DNA from: Actinidia chinensis
Lineage: Eukaryota > Streptophyta > Magnoliopsida > Ericales > Actinidiaceae
Direction: 5' to 3'
DNA length: 10,000 bases
Assembly (NCBI GenBank): GCA_009663005.1
Contig: VIGQ01000338.1
Location: 50,001-60,000, forward strand
Below the pieces are notes generated by a model, which saw only the letters and a program-made list of their open reading frames with translations, searched no databases and had not been told where the DNA came from. The first letter of the stretch is position 1. Each line of letters opens with the position of its first letter. This document shows, piece by piece, positions 1 through 7,240 of this stretch. The translations under genes and the position numbers were made by a program.

Positions 1-196
1 TGAATGGAGGGGAAATATAATCACTCTAATAAAAATAAACGGTTTCAATTTGAAAAAAATAATATGACGGACCCTTGCGTAATTTGAGTAATGACAATTT
101 TACTATAATTTTACAATTGATGAATAGAAATATAATGTGACACACACTAGATTAGGATATAATATATATAAAGCGGATCCATTTTTCTAACCTTAA

Positions 197-373
197 ACGA
201 CAGCGCCTCTTCGACGAGGCAGATGCACCACGGTGCGCCCACATCGAGGGAAGGAGAACTTTGTGGCCGGCTTCGTGACTGGATCCTGTTTACCCGACCC
301 TGCTGTACAATATTTCCGGAACAGATTCAAGCTGAGTCAGATGGTGGGACGAAATGATCGGTTTTGGTTATAA
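197..373 (+). other. Unrecognised open segment, possible last exon
   Basis: This stretch is clearly richer in G and C than its surroundings and is open in one frame from 197 to a TAA at 371-373, about 58 codons. It follows a pyrimidine-bearing stretch ending in CAG at 200-202, which could be a splice acceptor. The C-terminal part reads as a mixed hydrophobic and basic peptide (motifs PDPAVQYF and RNRFKLSQ). A second frame is open across 197-290, so a single-base indel near 245-250 may have shifted the frame. The T-rich DNA after the stop looks like a plant 3'UTR. I do not recognise the protein, and it could be chance or a transposon remnant. Confidence 0.25.
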
Positions 374-1003
374 ATATTCGTTATATATATGCATATTGGT
401 AATTTGTGACGTTAACATGCATGTGGGGAGTGTATTGTTTTTTTTCGTGGTTAGACCTGTGTGCTGCTGGTGGGATTTGTTCTGGAATAAATTTTGTTTG
501 TTTTCATCTGTTTGGTTGCTGCGAAAACAAAAAGGTAAAGATAAAGATAATAATTTAGTATTGCACATTGCTTTGGTTGTTGGAGAGGAAAATAGGATGT
601 TGAGCCAGTCTTCATTGTTTTGGCTCCACTGTTAAAGTAGGATCATTCATGGGTTGTATAATGAGAATCTAAAGACCTTCACGAGGACTCTTTGACTGAT
701 GAAACTACTTTATATTTCATTTTAGTAGTGTTCTTGCGACCCAGAGGAATGTGAGATTAAAAAGAACATGATTAATGATTAGTCCTTCATAAAATGGTAT
801 ATTGTGAATGTGATGTTTGAAGAGGGATTTTATTTGAAAAATTATACGCGACAACAAATAATTATCTCCGAGCCACAATGCGCGTGATAATGTGATGTCT
901 GAGCGGGGTATTCGGTCAACCCCACAATCTGACATGGATAACTAAGTCCTTACCGGTTCTCATCTACCCAACCCAAAGCGAGGAGTTCCAACAAAGTGAT
1001 GAA
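374..1003. other. Gene-poor DNA, 3'UTR-like at its start
   Basis: The first 200 bases are rich in T and TTGT/TTTG motifs and carry AATAAA at 486-491, the form of a plant near-upstream polyadenylation element. This fits a 3'UTR for the open segment ending at 373. A small open frame beginning at 354 lies within it and has an unremarkable Trp/Phe/Leu-rich translation, so I do not call it a gene. From about 640 to 1003 I see no gene, RNA or repeat. Confidence 0.25.
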
Positions 1004-1365
1004 GTCTTTTTTTATTGTTGAATATAACGAGGCGGGGTGGAGCAACCCTTCGGAACTGCTCTTTTTTTCACATTTCGCCTTCTTTTACTTGTTGAATATA
1101 TCGGGTGGTGGCATGAATCCCTCGGAACTGCTCTTTTTTTACATTTAGTCTTTTTTTTTACTGTTGAATGTAACAATGTATGTGGACATAACCCCTCGAA
1201 ACTGTTTATTTTTTTATATTTTGTTCTTTTTTTTTACTGTTGAATATAATGATCGGGTGGTGGCATCTCTCTTTGCAAACTGCTATTTTTCAATTCTGTC
1301 TGGTGTTTTTTACTTGTTATAATATGATGGGGTGGTGGCATAGCCCTTAAAATGCGTTTGTCACC
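1004..1365. repeat. Tandem repeat, about 75 bp unit, five copies
   Basis: Five diverged head-to-tail copies begin near 1004, 1077, 1148, 1223 and 1298, a period of 71-75 bp. Each has a T-rich run after GTCT or similar, then TTGTTGAATATAA, a GGGTGGTGGCAT box (degenerate in the first and third copies), a CCCTCGGAACTGCTC box and another T run with CATTT. Copies differ mostly by substitutions and T-run length. Small ORFs over the block are by-products of the repeat. It lies upstream of a retroelement polypurine tract, where some plant Ty3/gypsy elements carry tandem repeats; that link is inferred. Confidence 0.8.
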
Positions 1366-1429
1366 TTATACATGTAGAGGGGAAAAGATGCAATTTGTGT
1401 GAGACACAACATGAGCATACGTTTTAAAG

Positions 1430-1865
1430 TAAGCTAGCCGGCACAAACGACACAATTAAAAAACGGACACGGCACACACGATAAAAATATGGGCACGGAC
1501 ACGATTAAGTAGACGGGAACGACACGAGTCACACAACGAAGTTAGTGGGGCCAGCACGGCCGGACACGATTAGTAAGCGGGCCGATACGACACGGCACGA
1601 TTAAGTAATGGGCCGGGCCCACGACACGAAACGGTTACAATTAGCATGGCACGGCACGACCATGACACGGTTACAAAATTAGACGCACGGCACGACACGA
1701 CACGGAATCAAAGAAAAAAATGGCACGGTATGCACGATTTAAAAATGGCACGGCAGATTTAGGCACGGTACGGCAAGGCACGTTAGGAAAAAATGGGCTC
1801 GGACGGCACGAAGCACGGTTGCACGGAAGAAAGTGGCACGGCCTGGCACGACAGGGCACGTGACA
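1430..1865. repeat. CACGGC/CACGAC-rich repeat field
   Basis: A GC-rich block made of short irregular copies of GGCACG, ACACGG and CACGAC, separated by A-rich spacers such as GATTAAGTA and AAAAAATGG. The motifs are almost all in one orientation, so this is a degenerate direct-repeat field and not an inverted repeat. A minus-strand open frame at 1671-1859, rich in Cys, Arg, Ala and Pro, is only the translation of the repeat. Similar CACGAC/CACGGC arrays are familiar from plant transposable elements, but I cannot name the family. It ends about 90 bases before the retroelement polypurine region. Confidence 0.75.
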
Positions 1866-1949
1866 CCTTGCCTACGAAAAAGTGGCTTAGGATAATTTTT
1901 TTTATATTTATCTAGTATTATTTATTTTGTTTGTTTTGTTTCTCTGCTT

Positions 1950-1980
1950 TGCTCGAGGACTAGCAAAGTGTAAGTTGGGG
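1950..1980 (+). mobile_element. Retroelement 3' end: GAGGAC...AGCAAAG box and polypurine tract
   Basis: The sequence GCTCGAGGACTAGCAAAG, followed by AAGTTGGGG directly before a TG dinucleotide at 1981, matches the conserved junction seen at the 3' end of many plant Ty3/gypsy elements: a short palindromic box around GAGGAC, then a G-rich polypurine tract that primes plus-strand DNA synthesis. The tract has lost a G or two compared with the usual run. No integrase or reverse transcriptase frame is seen upstream in the window. Confidence 0.6.
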
Positions 1981-3142
1981 TGAGAAAGTGTCAAAATATG
2001 TATATTGCGGTTGCCCAATTGACCGTTGTTAGATGTTATTATTGTTATTTATTGATCATTTGAGTATATATTTGGTGGCTTATAGGTTTTATTAAAAATC
2101 TCAAATTCAACGTTAAATTTCTAAAGTTTGTGATCAAAATAACGCATTCAAAAGTTCAAAGGGACAAATCTGTAATTTTTTATATTGGTGGCAAAAACTA
2201 CACGAACGTGAAAGGAAAAAGAAAAAGAAAGGAAGACTTTGAAAAAGGAAAAGCTTTTTTTTGAAAGTTGGAGTTTTTTAAAAAGAAAAAAGTCCTTTTA
2301 GAAGGATTTTTTGGAGGAGTTAAAAGAGAATAAAACACATAGAAAGAGAGATGCACAGAGACGGTAGAGAGCTCTGAGAGAAGAAAAAATCAGAAAAATA
2401 AAATCAGAGAAGTCGGGAGAAAGAGGATCAAAGAATGAAGATGAGAAATTCTCCGTAAAGCTAGGCACTTCCTTCCTAGGGTAAGATCAAATATCCTATA
2501 CAAGTAAATCGGTATTTTGTAATATGTTTTAGGATTTTTTTGGTGAGATTTATATTCCATCATGAAACTAAACACTTTTGATTTACATTCAATTAATAGG
2601 TTTTATCTTTTTATCAAGCGCGTGTAAGTTTTTCGGTGAAATTTTGCAGGTTTCCATGATTGTTATCAACTAGTGATTTTATATAATTGTGTTAGATAAA
2701 TAAATAGACGGACGTGCTTTATAACGCTTCGTGCTCTTTACATAATCTAATCAAAGAGTAATTTCCACTATATCTTGGCGATTCGTTGTGTGCTGGTAGC
2801 TATAAAACGAGATATTCGGTAAATCAACTGATACAATCTAAATTACATGATAAAAGTAGATTTACTAGCTAGGATGGTTCGAAAACCCTAGGATCTCTTT
2901 TCCTCTTTTTACATATTTTTTAAATTCGTTTTAAGTTATTAGTTTTTAAAAAATTACTTTGTTTAAAATAAAATCTCATTCTTTTCGTGAATTAAATTAG
3001 AAATAATTTAAAAAATATTTAACTTAGGCCCTATTGATCCTAGAACGATAAAACCCGGCTAACTCACTCCTCACTGAATTGTGATTATACGGTATAAATT
3101 TTTAGATTATTTTTTTATAAGACCGAAAAAGTACAAACATCA
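1981..3142 (+). mobile_element. Probable 3' LTR of a Ty3/gypsy retrotransposon
   Basis: The block begins TGAGAAAGTGTC right after the polypurine tract and can be closed at ACAAACATCA (3142), giving TGA...TCA ends and about 1.16 kb. Inside are a purine-rich strand at 2205-2440 with a TATA-like GAATAAAAC near 2329, a GTAAG donor-like site at 2480, and a U5-like segment near 3025-3110 (ccctattgatcctagaacga) that resembles the end of Tat/Athila-type LTRs. No primer-binding site follows 3142, as expected of a 3' LTR. The partner 5' LTR is outside the window, so the right boundary is tentative and no target-site duplication can be checked. Small frames inside it are not genes. Confidence 0.5.
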
Positions 3143-3728
3143 TGTCCCTTCATGGGATCCACTTATGCTCTTGGTATTTTTTCCTTATTACCATGGATCC
3201 TTTTAGGGTTGGCATTTTGTGTTTTGTAACAGAGTTTTGTTTATGATGTGAATACATTGTATTTTTAATTTTTGCAGCTATTCTTTGTGAAGGAAGAACT
3301 AATTTTTCCTGTTGGCTATCATCACGTTATAATTATTGTTCTAGAAGACACCGTGCTCGAATTGGGTTTTACGAAGACTTTTTTCCCATTTTGTGGCGGA
3401 GCAGCTAGAATATATGAATAAATTGGGCTAAACTAAAATTATCGCTGACTACTGCTGTGATAGTTTTTTGCCATTTGAATATTTAAAGTTGATAAAATCC
3501 TATCATATAAATATTCTTTATTATTGTTTGATGTTAGTTAATGTTAAACACAAGTCAAATATTCAAACTTGACATTATAATAGGGGGGTAAGGCGAAGGG
3601 GATAGACAGGGGGTGCAAGTGCGCAAGAGACTGGACAGCTAAGGATGGAAAGCGAAGGGAGGTGGTAAACTCTAACGAGTACCTCAGAAGATATTTTTTT
3701 TTGTAGTCACCCGTGGTACGGACAATTA
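3143..3728. other. Unassigned DNA with a small acceptor-plus-ORF segment
   Basis: A T-rich stretch ending TTTTTGCAG at 3269-3277 makes a good plant splice acceptor. It is followed by a frame open from 3278 to TAA at 3419-3421 (47 codons, peptide starting LFFVKEELIFPVGYHHV). I do not recognise the peptide, and it may be chance. At 3473-3574 two AT-rich arms containing TTTGAATATTT and AAATATTCAAA form a weak inverted repeat. 3585-3670 is a G-rich strand with GGGGGG and repeated GCGAAGG. Nothing else is identifiable. Confidence 0.25.
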
Positions 3729-4117
3729 ACTATTAATATAAATCATATCTCAATACATTTAATAAATATTTACAAAATCTAATTTAAAATTGGAAAAAAG
3801 TGAAATAATTTGAGATAAATAGAATGAAGCTTTGTGGGTTTCAGCTTCAACCTAGCAAAAGTGTTTGGAAAGTATAATTTCGCGTGCGTCACAAATTAAA
3901 TTATATTTTAATAAACTCTTCCATCCTTGTAAGCAATTTGTGGGGGTAAATTTTCACCCCGCCACCACTTGAATTGATAGTGAAATCCCAATGTTACAAC
4001 CACTTTACTCTCTAAAATCACATTACGCTCCTCTGCTTTATTATTTTATGTAACAATTTCGTCTAATTTTAATTTTTCAGTAAAAATATTTAACTACATG
4101 CCCATTTTACCCTTATA
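3729..4117 (+). repeat. Dispersed repeat, copy A
   Basis: About 389 bp that matches 5601-5978 in the same orientation from actattaatataaat to the TTTTACCCTTATA end. Shared blocks include tttaataaatatttacaaaa, TCAACCTAGCAAAA, CTTTACTCTCTAAAA and ctcctctgctttattatttt. The copies differ by scattered substitutions and many one-base gaps. There are no terminal inverted repeats, no TG...CA ends and no coding potential. It could be an unclassified transposon or a local duplication; the family is not recognised. Confidence 0.85.
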
Positions 4118-4497
4118 CGACGCAAGTCACGAATAAACTATGACGGACCTAATTTTTTTATCAAATGAGTACTACACAACGCAAAATACAATAATTACAA
4201 AAATAAAAAGGCCAACACATCCCATTCGACACCTAAATCTCCATGTGTAAGAGAGTTGACAACTATAGTTACATTTGACCTTGAACGTCACCTTTGTTTG
4301 AACGCCTTCCTATTGCCTTTCTTCATTGGTGGAGTCGAATCATTTGGTTGGAAAGAACTCATCGGATACTCATTTGAACAAGTTCATGTGAATTAGAAAC
4401 TCTATAAGCCTTACAAAGCGTGTCTAGAGAGAGTTGGCCACGTAGCAAATTTCCAGATCGTGCGAGAGAGAAGTTGCCACGTAAGAATTAAAATATA
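4118..4497. repeat. Unassigned DNA with a 40-bp tandem duplication near 4419-4490
   Basis: Mostly unremarkable AT-rich DNA. Near its right end two similar 32-34 base units lie head to tail at 4419-4452 and 4459-4490. Each has CGTG, an AGAGAGA run, a GTTG(G)CCACGTA core and an A/T-rich tail. The repeated GCCACGTA contains the ACGT core used by plant bZIP factors, but no gene start is visible nearby, so a regulatory role is unproven. Confidence 0.5.
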
Positions 4498-4865
4498 GGC
4501 CCATGTTTGGATAAGTGGCGGTAGGGTGAGATTGGATTAATAATCCGTGGTGTGGGCCTTGTCCGGTGTTTTGGTTTGGAAAGGGGTGGCAGGACGAATA
4601 GTCCGGTGGGGACTATTATCCACCCAATGGTGGTATTAGCAATCCCTGGGGGGGGATTAACAATCCCCCCTACTCGAGGCCGCAAATTTGATATTTTTAC
4701 CCTTGATATTTGTATATTTATTAAATCAAGGGTAGTATTAAATTTTCGTGAAAAAAAATCTATATTTTTTGGACCCTTGACCCACATTACCCTGATATTT
4801 CCTATCTCACTGTCTAATCACTTACAACCAACACCCCGTTAGACTATTTACCCTCATTACAGCCA

Positions 4866-4896
<31 letters not shown>

Positions 4897-4920
4897 AATT
4901 ACTAATCCAACAATTCTATC
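4498..4920 (+). mobile_element. Harbinger/Tourist-like MITE, degenerate
   Basis: The left end GGCCCATGTTTGG is typical of plant PIF/Harbinger-related MITEs. The subterminal stretch 4504-4546 (GTTTGGATAAG...GGTGAGATTGGATT) is mirrored as an imperfect reverse complement at 4871-4912 (AATCCCAATTCTAATCTCACC...ATCCAACA). The interior carries TATTA/CAATCCC motifs and a perfect 9-bp stem with 3-base loop at 4650-4670. The outermost right end no longer matches GGCCCATG, and a TTA/TAA target duplication is not clear. Length about 420 bp; no transposase. Open frames on both strands here are by-products of the near-palindromic sequence. Confidence 0.65.
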
Positions 4921-5345
4921 ACGAATTATCAAGAGCCATCGAGTCTAGGTAAGAAATGGCTTTAAGAGAAACGAAACACGAATACAACGAGATTGACCTT
5001 ATAAAGCACGCGAGGAGAGAGAGAGTGACGTAACGTGGACACAATTCTTTTGAAAGGTGGCAACCAGGAACTGAATGACACTTGTAGTTTCAGGTTACGT
5101 GTCCGTTCAAAAACCGACCCGAATCTCGGACAAAGCGAGAGTTGGGTCGGAACTCGAGAGAGAGAGAGAGTGAGTTGTCGGCTTATTTGTCGTTCTGTCA
5201 CGTTCGTTCTCTCCTTAAAAAAGACACCTGGGTTTCAACAAATTAACCAGATAAGGTCAAGATCATTTGATTCGAAATTTTTCCACGCAATAATTAATTT
5301 TTTTAAAAAAATATATTTTTTTCTAAAAAAATGCTATCCTTCTAC
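4921..5345. other. Unassigned DNA with GA tracts and a 15-bp stem
   Basis: Two GA microsatellite tracts (about 5010-5026 and 5155-5171) flank an ACGT-containing motif GTGACGTAACGTGG at 5025-5038 and an imperfect hairpin at 5114-5150 (15-bp arms with 13 pairs, 7-base loop). GA tracts and ACGT motifs are common in plant promoters and 5'UTRs, but no convincing coding region follows. The open frame crossing it (5035-5433) runs into the transposon end at 5346 and has no recognisable protein. 5290-5330 is simple A/T sequence. Confidence 0.35.
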
Positions 5346-5597
5346 TAGGGGTGTGCATAGGTCGTTTAGGGTTGGTTTTATAACAGATCCCGAATTTGGT
5401 TCGGTTCGGTTCTTCGATTCTTTCTCAAAATAAGCTATCATGAGTAATAATAGTATATGATGAGTGCACTGTATTACTATATGACTCGGTCTAGACTTCG
5501 ATTTCTTGATCGATTCGATTCTGGTTAAAAAATCTTATAAACTAGAATTGAACTGAACCGGAGGAGTCTACAATTTTCAGATCCAGAACCGAACTAA
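5346..5597 (+). mobile_element. hAT-like non-autonomous element fragment
   Basis: TAGGGGTGTGCA at 5346-5357, followed by GGTTCGGTTCGGTTC at 5398-5412, is the usual form of the end of plant hAT-type MITEs. The right side has CAGAACCGAACTAAAAT at 5584-5600 and GAACTGAACCGG at 5549-5560, reverse complements of the left subterminal motif. The matching right terminus (TGCACACCCCTA) is missing; repeat copy B starts at 5601 exactly where it would be expected. No transposase is present. Confidence 0.55.
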
Positions 5598-5600
5598 AAT

Positions 5601-5978
5601 ACTATTAATATAAATAATATCTCATATATTTAATAAATATTTACAAAATACTAATTTAAAAATTGGAAAAAAGTGAAATAATTGAGATAAATAGATGAAC
5701 TTGTGGGGTTCGCTTTCAACCTAGCAAAAAAGTTTGCGAAAGTATAAAATTCGTACACATTAAATTATTATTAATCAACTTTTCCATCTTTTTAATCATT
5801 TTTTGGGGGGGTAAATTCACCGACTTACCCTTGAAGTATACTGAAATCACAAGGTTCCAACGCTTTACTCTCTAAAACACATTACACTCCTCTGCTTTAT
5901 TATTTTATGTACAATTTCTTCCTAATTTTAATTTTTCAGTACAAATATTTAACTGCAGTGCCCTTTTAACCCTTGTAT
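5601..5978 (+). repeat. Dispersed repeat, copy B
   Basis: Second copy of the repeat at 3729-4117, same orientation, start-to-start distance 1872 bases. It retains the same order of blocks, but homopolymers differ in length and short deletions remove the ATTTCGCGTGCGTC stretch and others. Its left edge abuts the hAT-like fragment and its right edge abuts the probable 3'UTR of the minus-strand GRP gene. It has no coding capacity. Confidence 0.85.
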
Positions 5979-5989
5979 TTCCCTGTTTT

Positions 5990-6389
5990 TCTCTTCAAAT
6001 AATAAATACATACACCAGAAACACCACAGAATTTGAAGTTCAAAATCTTTGCTATACATTCAAACCTGAGTCTTCATTCTTACAATCGGAAACAAAAACA
6101 CCACAAGGCAACAAAACACAGCAAACAGGTCAAAAACAACAGTAATAACGACCACACACAGACTACTTAATTTCAGAGACTCAGATGCATTATTGAAACG
6201 CTAGACTTAATAGCAGTTTCCATCACCACAGGTCAAAACAACAGTAATAACGACCAAAACCACAGACAACTAAAAAATTTTTTTTTCAGAGGACTCAGAT
6301 GCATTATTGAAACGCTAGACTTAATAGCAGTTCCATTCACCACCGCACCGCGGAGTACGGAACCCATCGTCACAGACATAAATCACGGT
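5990..6389 (-). other. Probable 3'UTR of the GRP gene
   Basis: On the minus strand this follows the glycine-rich C-terminus and is T- and TG-rich without open frames, as plant 3'UTRs are. It contains the 103-base tandem duplication described separately. No clear AATAAA signal is seen on the minus strand before repeat copy B, so the mRNA end is not fixed. The assignment rests on position and composition. Confidence 0.4.
6126..6343. repeat. Two-copy tandem duplication, 103-bp period
   Basis: The unit starts with CAGGTCAAAACAACAGTAATA at 6126 and again at 6229 and runs through TTCAGA..ACTCAGATGCATTATTGAAACGC to GCAGTTTCCATCACCACA. Copies are nearly identical apart from a longer T run and a few extra bases in the second (about 6277-6287). 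High similarity suggests a recent event or an assembly artefact. Confidence 0.9.
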
Positions 6390-7056
6390 TCAAGGCCACC
6401 AACCGTAAACCGCCACTGCGACCACTCCTGGCGAAGACTGTATCAAATCCTTCACGACGGCCCCGCACCGCGCAAACCGCCGCCGCGGCCGGAAACCACC
6501 GCCTCCACGGAAACCGCCGCCGCCGCCGCCGCCGCTCCCGCTAGACTGAGCTCTTTGACGGTGATGATACGGCCGTCAAAATTCTGACCGTTATCACCTC
6601 GTATTCGCGGCCCTCATCGATCGTTCATCATTGAAGCGTAACGGAACCGAAACACCCCCCTAGATCTGGCCGGTTTCCCGGTCATTGGATGATCTGAAAG
6701 AAATCAAAAAACCACCAAATCTGTCAGAATCTGGATACATATATTCATAAACAAACAAACTGAACTCAAAAATGCGATCGATCTTCATCTTTCGAAGCAA
6801 AGAGAGGAAAGATGACGTAACGTTTCAGGGGACCTATAATAGTAACAGAGAACAGTAAAACAGATAACAGAGAGTAACAGATCACGGGTCAACAGGAGTC
6901 GAACTTAGGGCACAGATTACGATATCGGCGCGTCGATTAACGGACCTTAGATTCGACGACGTCACCCGATTGTGCCAAAGGACTCTCGAGGGACTGATCG
7001 TCGGTGGCCCATGCGAGGCCCTCCGACGAAGCATCTGAACTCAAACTTCGGCCAGA
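6390..7056 (-). CDS. Glycine-rich RNA-binding protein, GRP7/GRP8-like, frame-broken
   Basis: A small plant protein that binds RNA with one RRM and a glycine-rich tail; family members act in nucleus and cytoplasm in splicing, cold response and circadian output. Exon 1 (about 7056-6946) reads EVEFRC, then RNP2 CFVGGLAWATDD, then QSLES and GDVVESK. Exon 2 (6693 to about 6390) begins II.DRETGRSRG, with RNP1 (RGFGFVTF) at about 6666-6634, then a MRDAIE-like stretch, then NGQNFDGRIITV at 6593-6559. The tail has a Gly run encoded by seven GGC codons (6514-6534), FRGGGGFR, RREGF and a YGWW-like end before TGA at 6392-6390. Reading it needs several one-base frame shifts, and no ATG is visible: a C run stands where it should be. 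The tail seems shorter than usual. Family is near certain; whether it is functional, mis-sequenced or a young pseudogene is open. Confidence 0.88.
6694..6945 (-). other. GRP intron inside the RRM
   Basis: On the minus strand the intron starts GTCCGT after ..GAATCTAAG and ends TTTGATTTCTTTCAG, 252 bases, T-rich as plant introns are. It splits the RRM between VVESK and II.DRE, the position known in GRP7-type genes. An ORF finder sees no frame here. The intron contains a cluster of CTGTT/CTGTTA repeats (minus strand of 6842-6885). In Arabidopsis GRP7 and GRP8 use an alternative 5' splice site in this intron for autoregulation; whether that applies here is not shown. Confidence 0.85.
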
Positions 7057-7084
7057 GGGGGGGGGGAGAGAGAGAGAGAGAGAG
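7057..7084 (-). promoter_or_regulatory. CT microsatellite and C run, GRP 5'UTR
   Basis: On the minus strand a (CT)n tract followed by ten C precedes the first recognisable codons of the GRP exon. CT-rich leaders are common in plant mRNAs. The C run directly meets the coding part, where an ATG plus one or two codons should be, so sequence may be lost or miscalled here. Confidence 0.5.
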
Positions 7085-7240
7085 AAAGGGTATGAGTTTT
7101 GAAATTGGGTTGTTCCCCACGGTGTGGTTTTAACTTTTATCGATAGGATGTGGTGGAGTAACTAACTAGGCTAGTTAAGGCCCGGGTTTGTGGTTTTTGA
7201 GTAGGTTATGCTATAAACCTTAGGTCGGTCGTGCATTGAC
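7085..7240 (-). promoter_or_regulatory. Putative GRP promoter region
   Basis: Upstream of the CT tract on the minus strand is CGATAAAAG (about 7132-7140), a weak TATA-like motif roughly 75-80 bases before the coding start, and a CCCGGGCC motif near 7180. There is no evening element (AAAATATCT), which clock-controlled Arabidopsis GRP7 carries in its promoter. Assignment is by position; motif support is weak. Confidence 0.3.

Noticed and set aside
1671..1859. Cys/Arg/Pro-rich minus-strand protein
   Set aside because: It is the translation of the CACGGC repeat field and has no start context or known domain.
1004..1865. CRISPR array
   Set aside because: Repeats are diverged and contiguous without unique spacers of constant length, and the window is plant DNA.
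4488..4842. Overlapping open frames on both strands
   Set aside because: They lie in a MITE with inverted repeats, which produces mirror-image frames; no known domain is seen.
5035..5433. 132-codon plus-strand frame, the longest in the window
   Set aside because: It crosses A/T simple sequence (Phe/Lys run) and enters the hAT-like end; the translation shows no domain.
3729..5978. Direct repeats A and B as the two LTRs of one short retrotransposon
   Set aside because: Neither copy has TG...CA ends, no primer-binding site follows A and no polypurine tract precedes B; the interior is a MITE and a hAT-like fragment.
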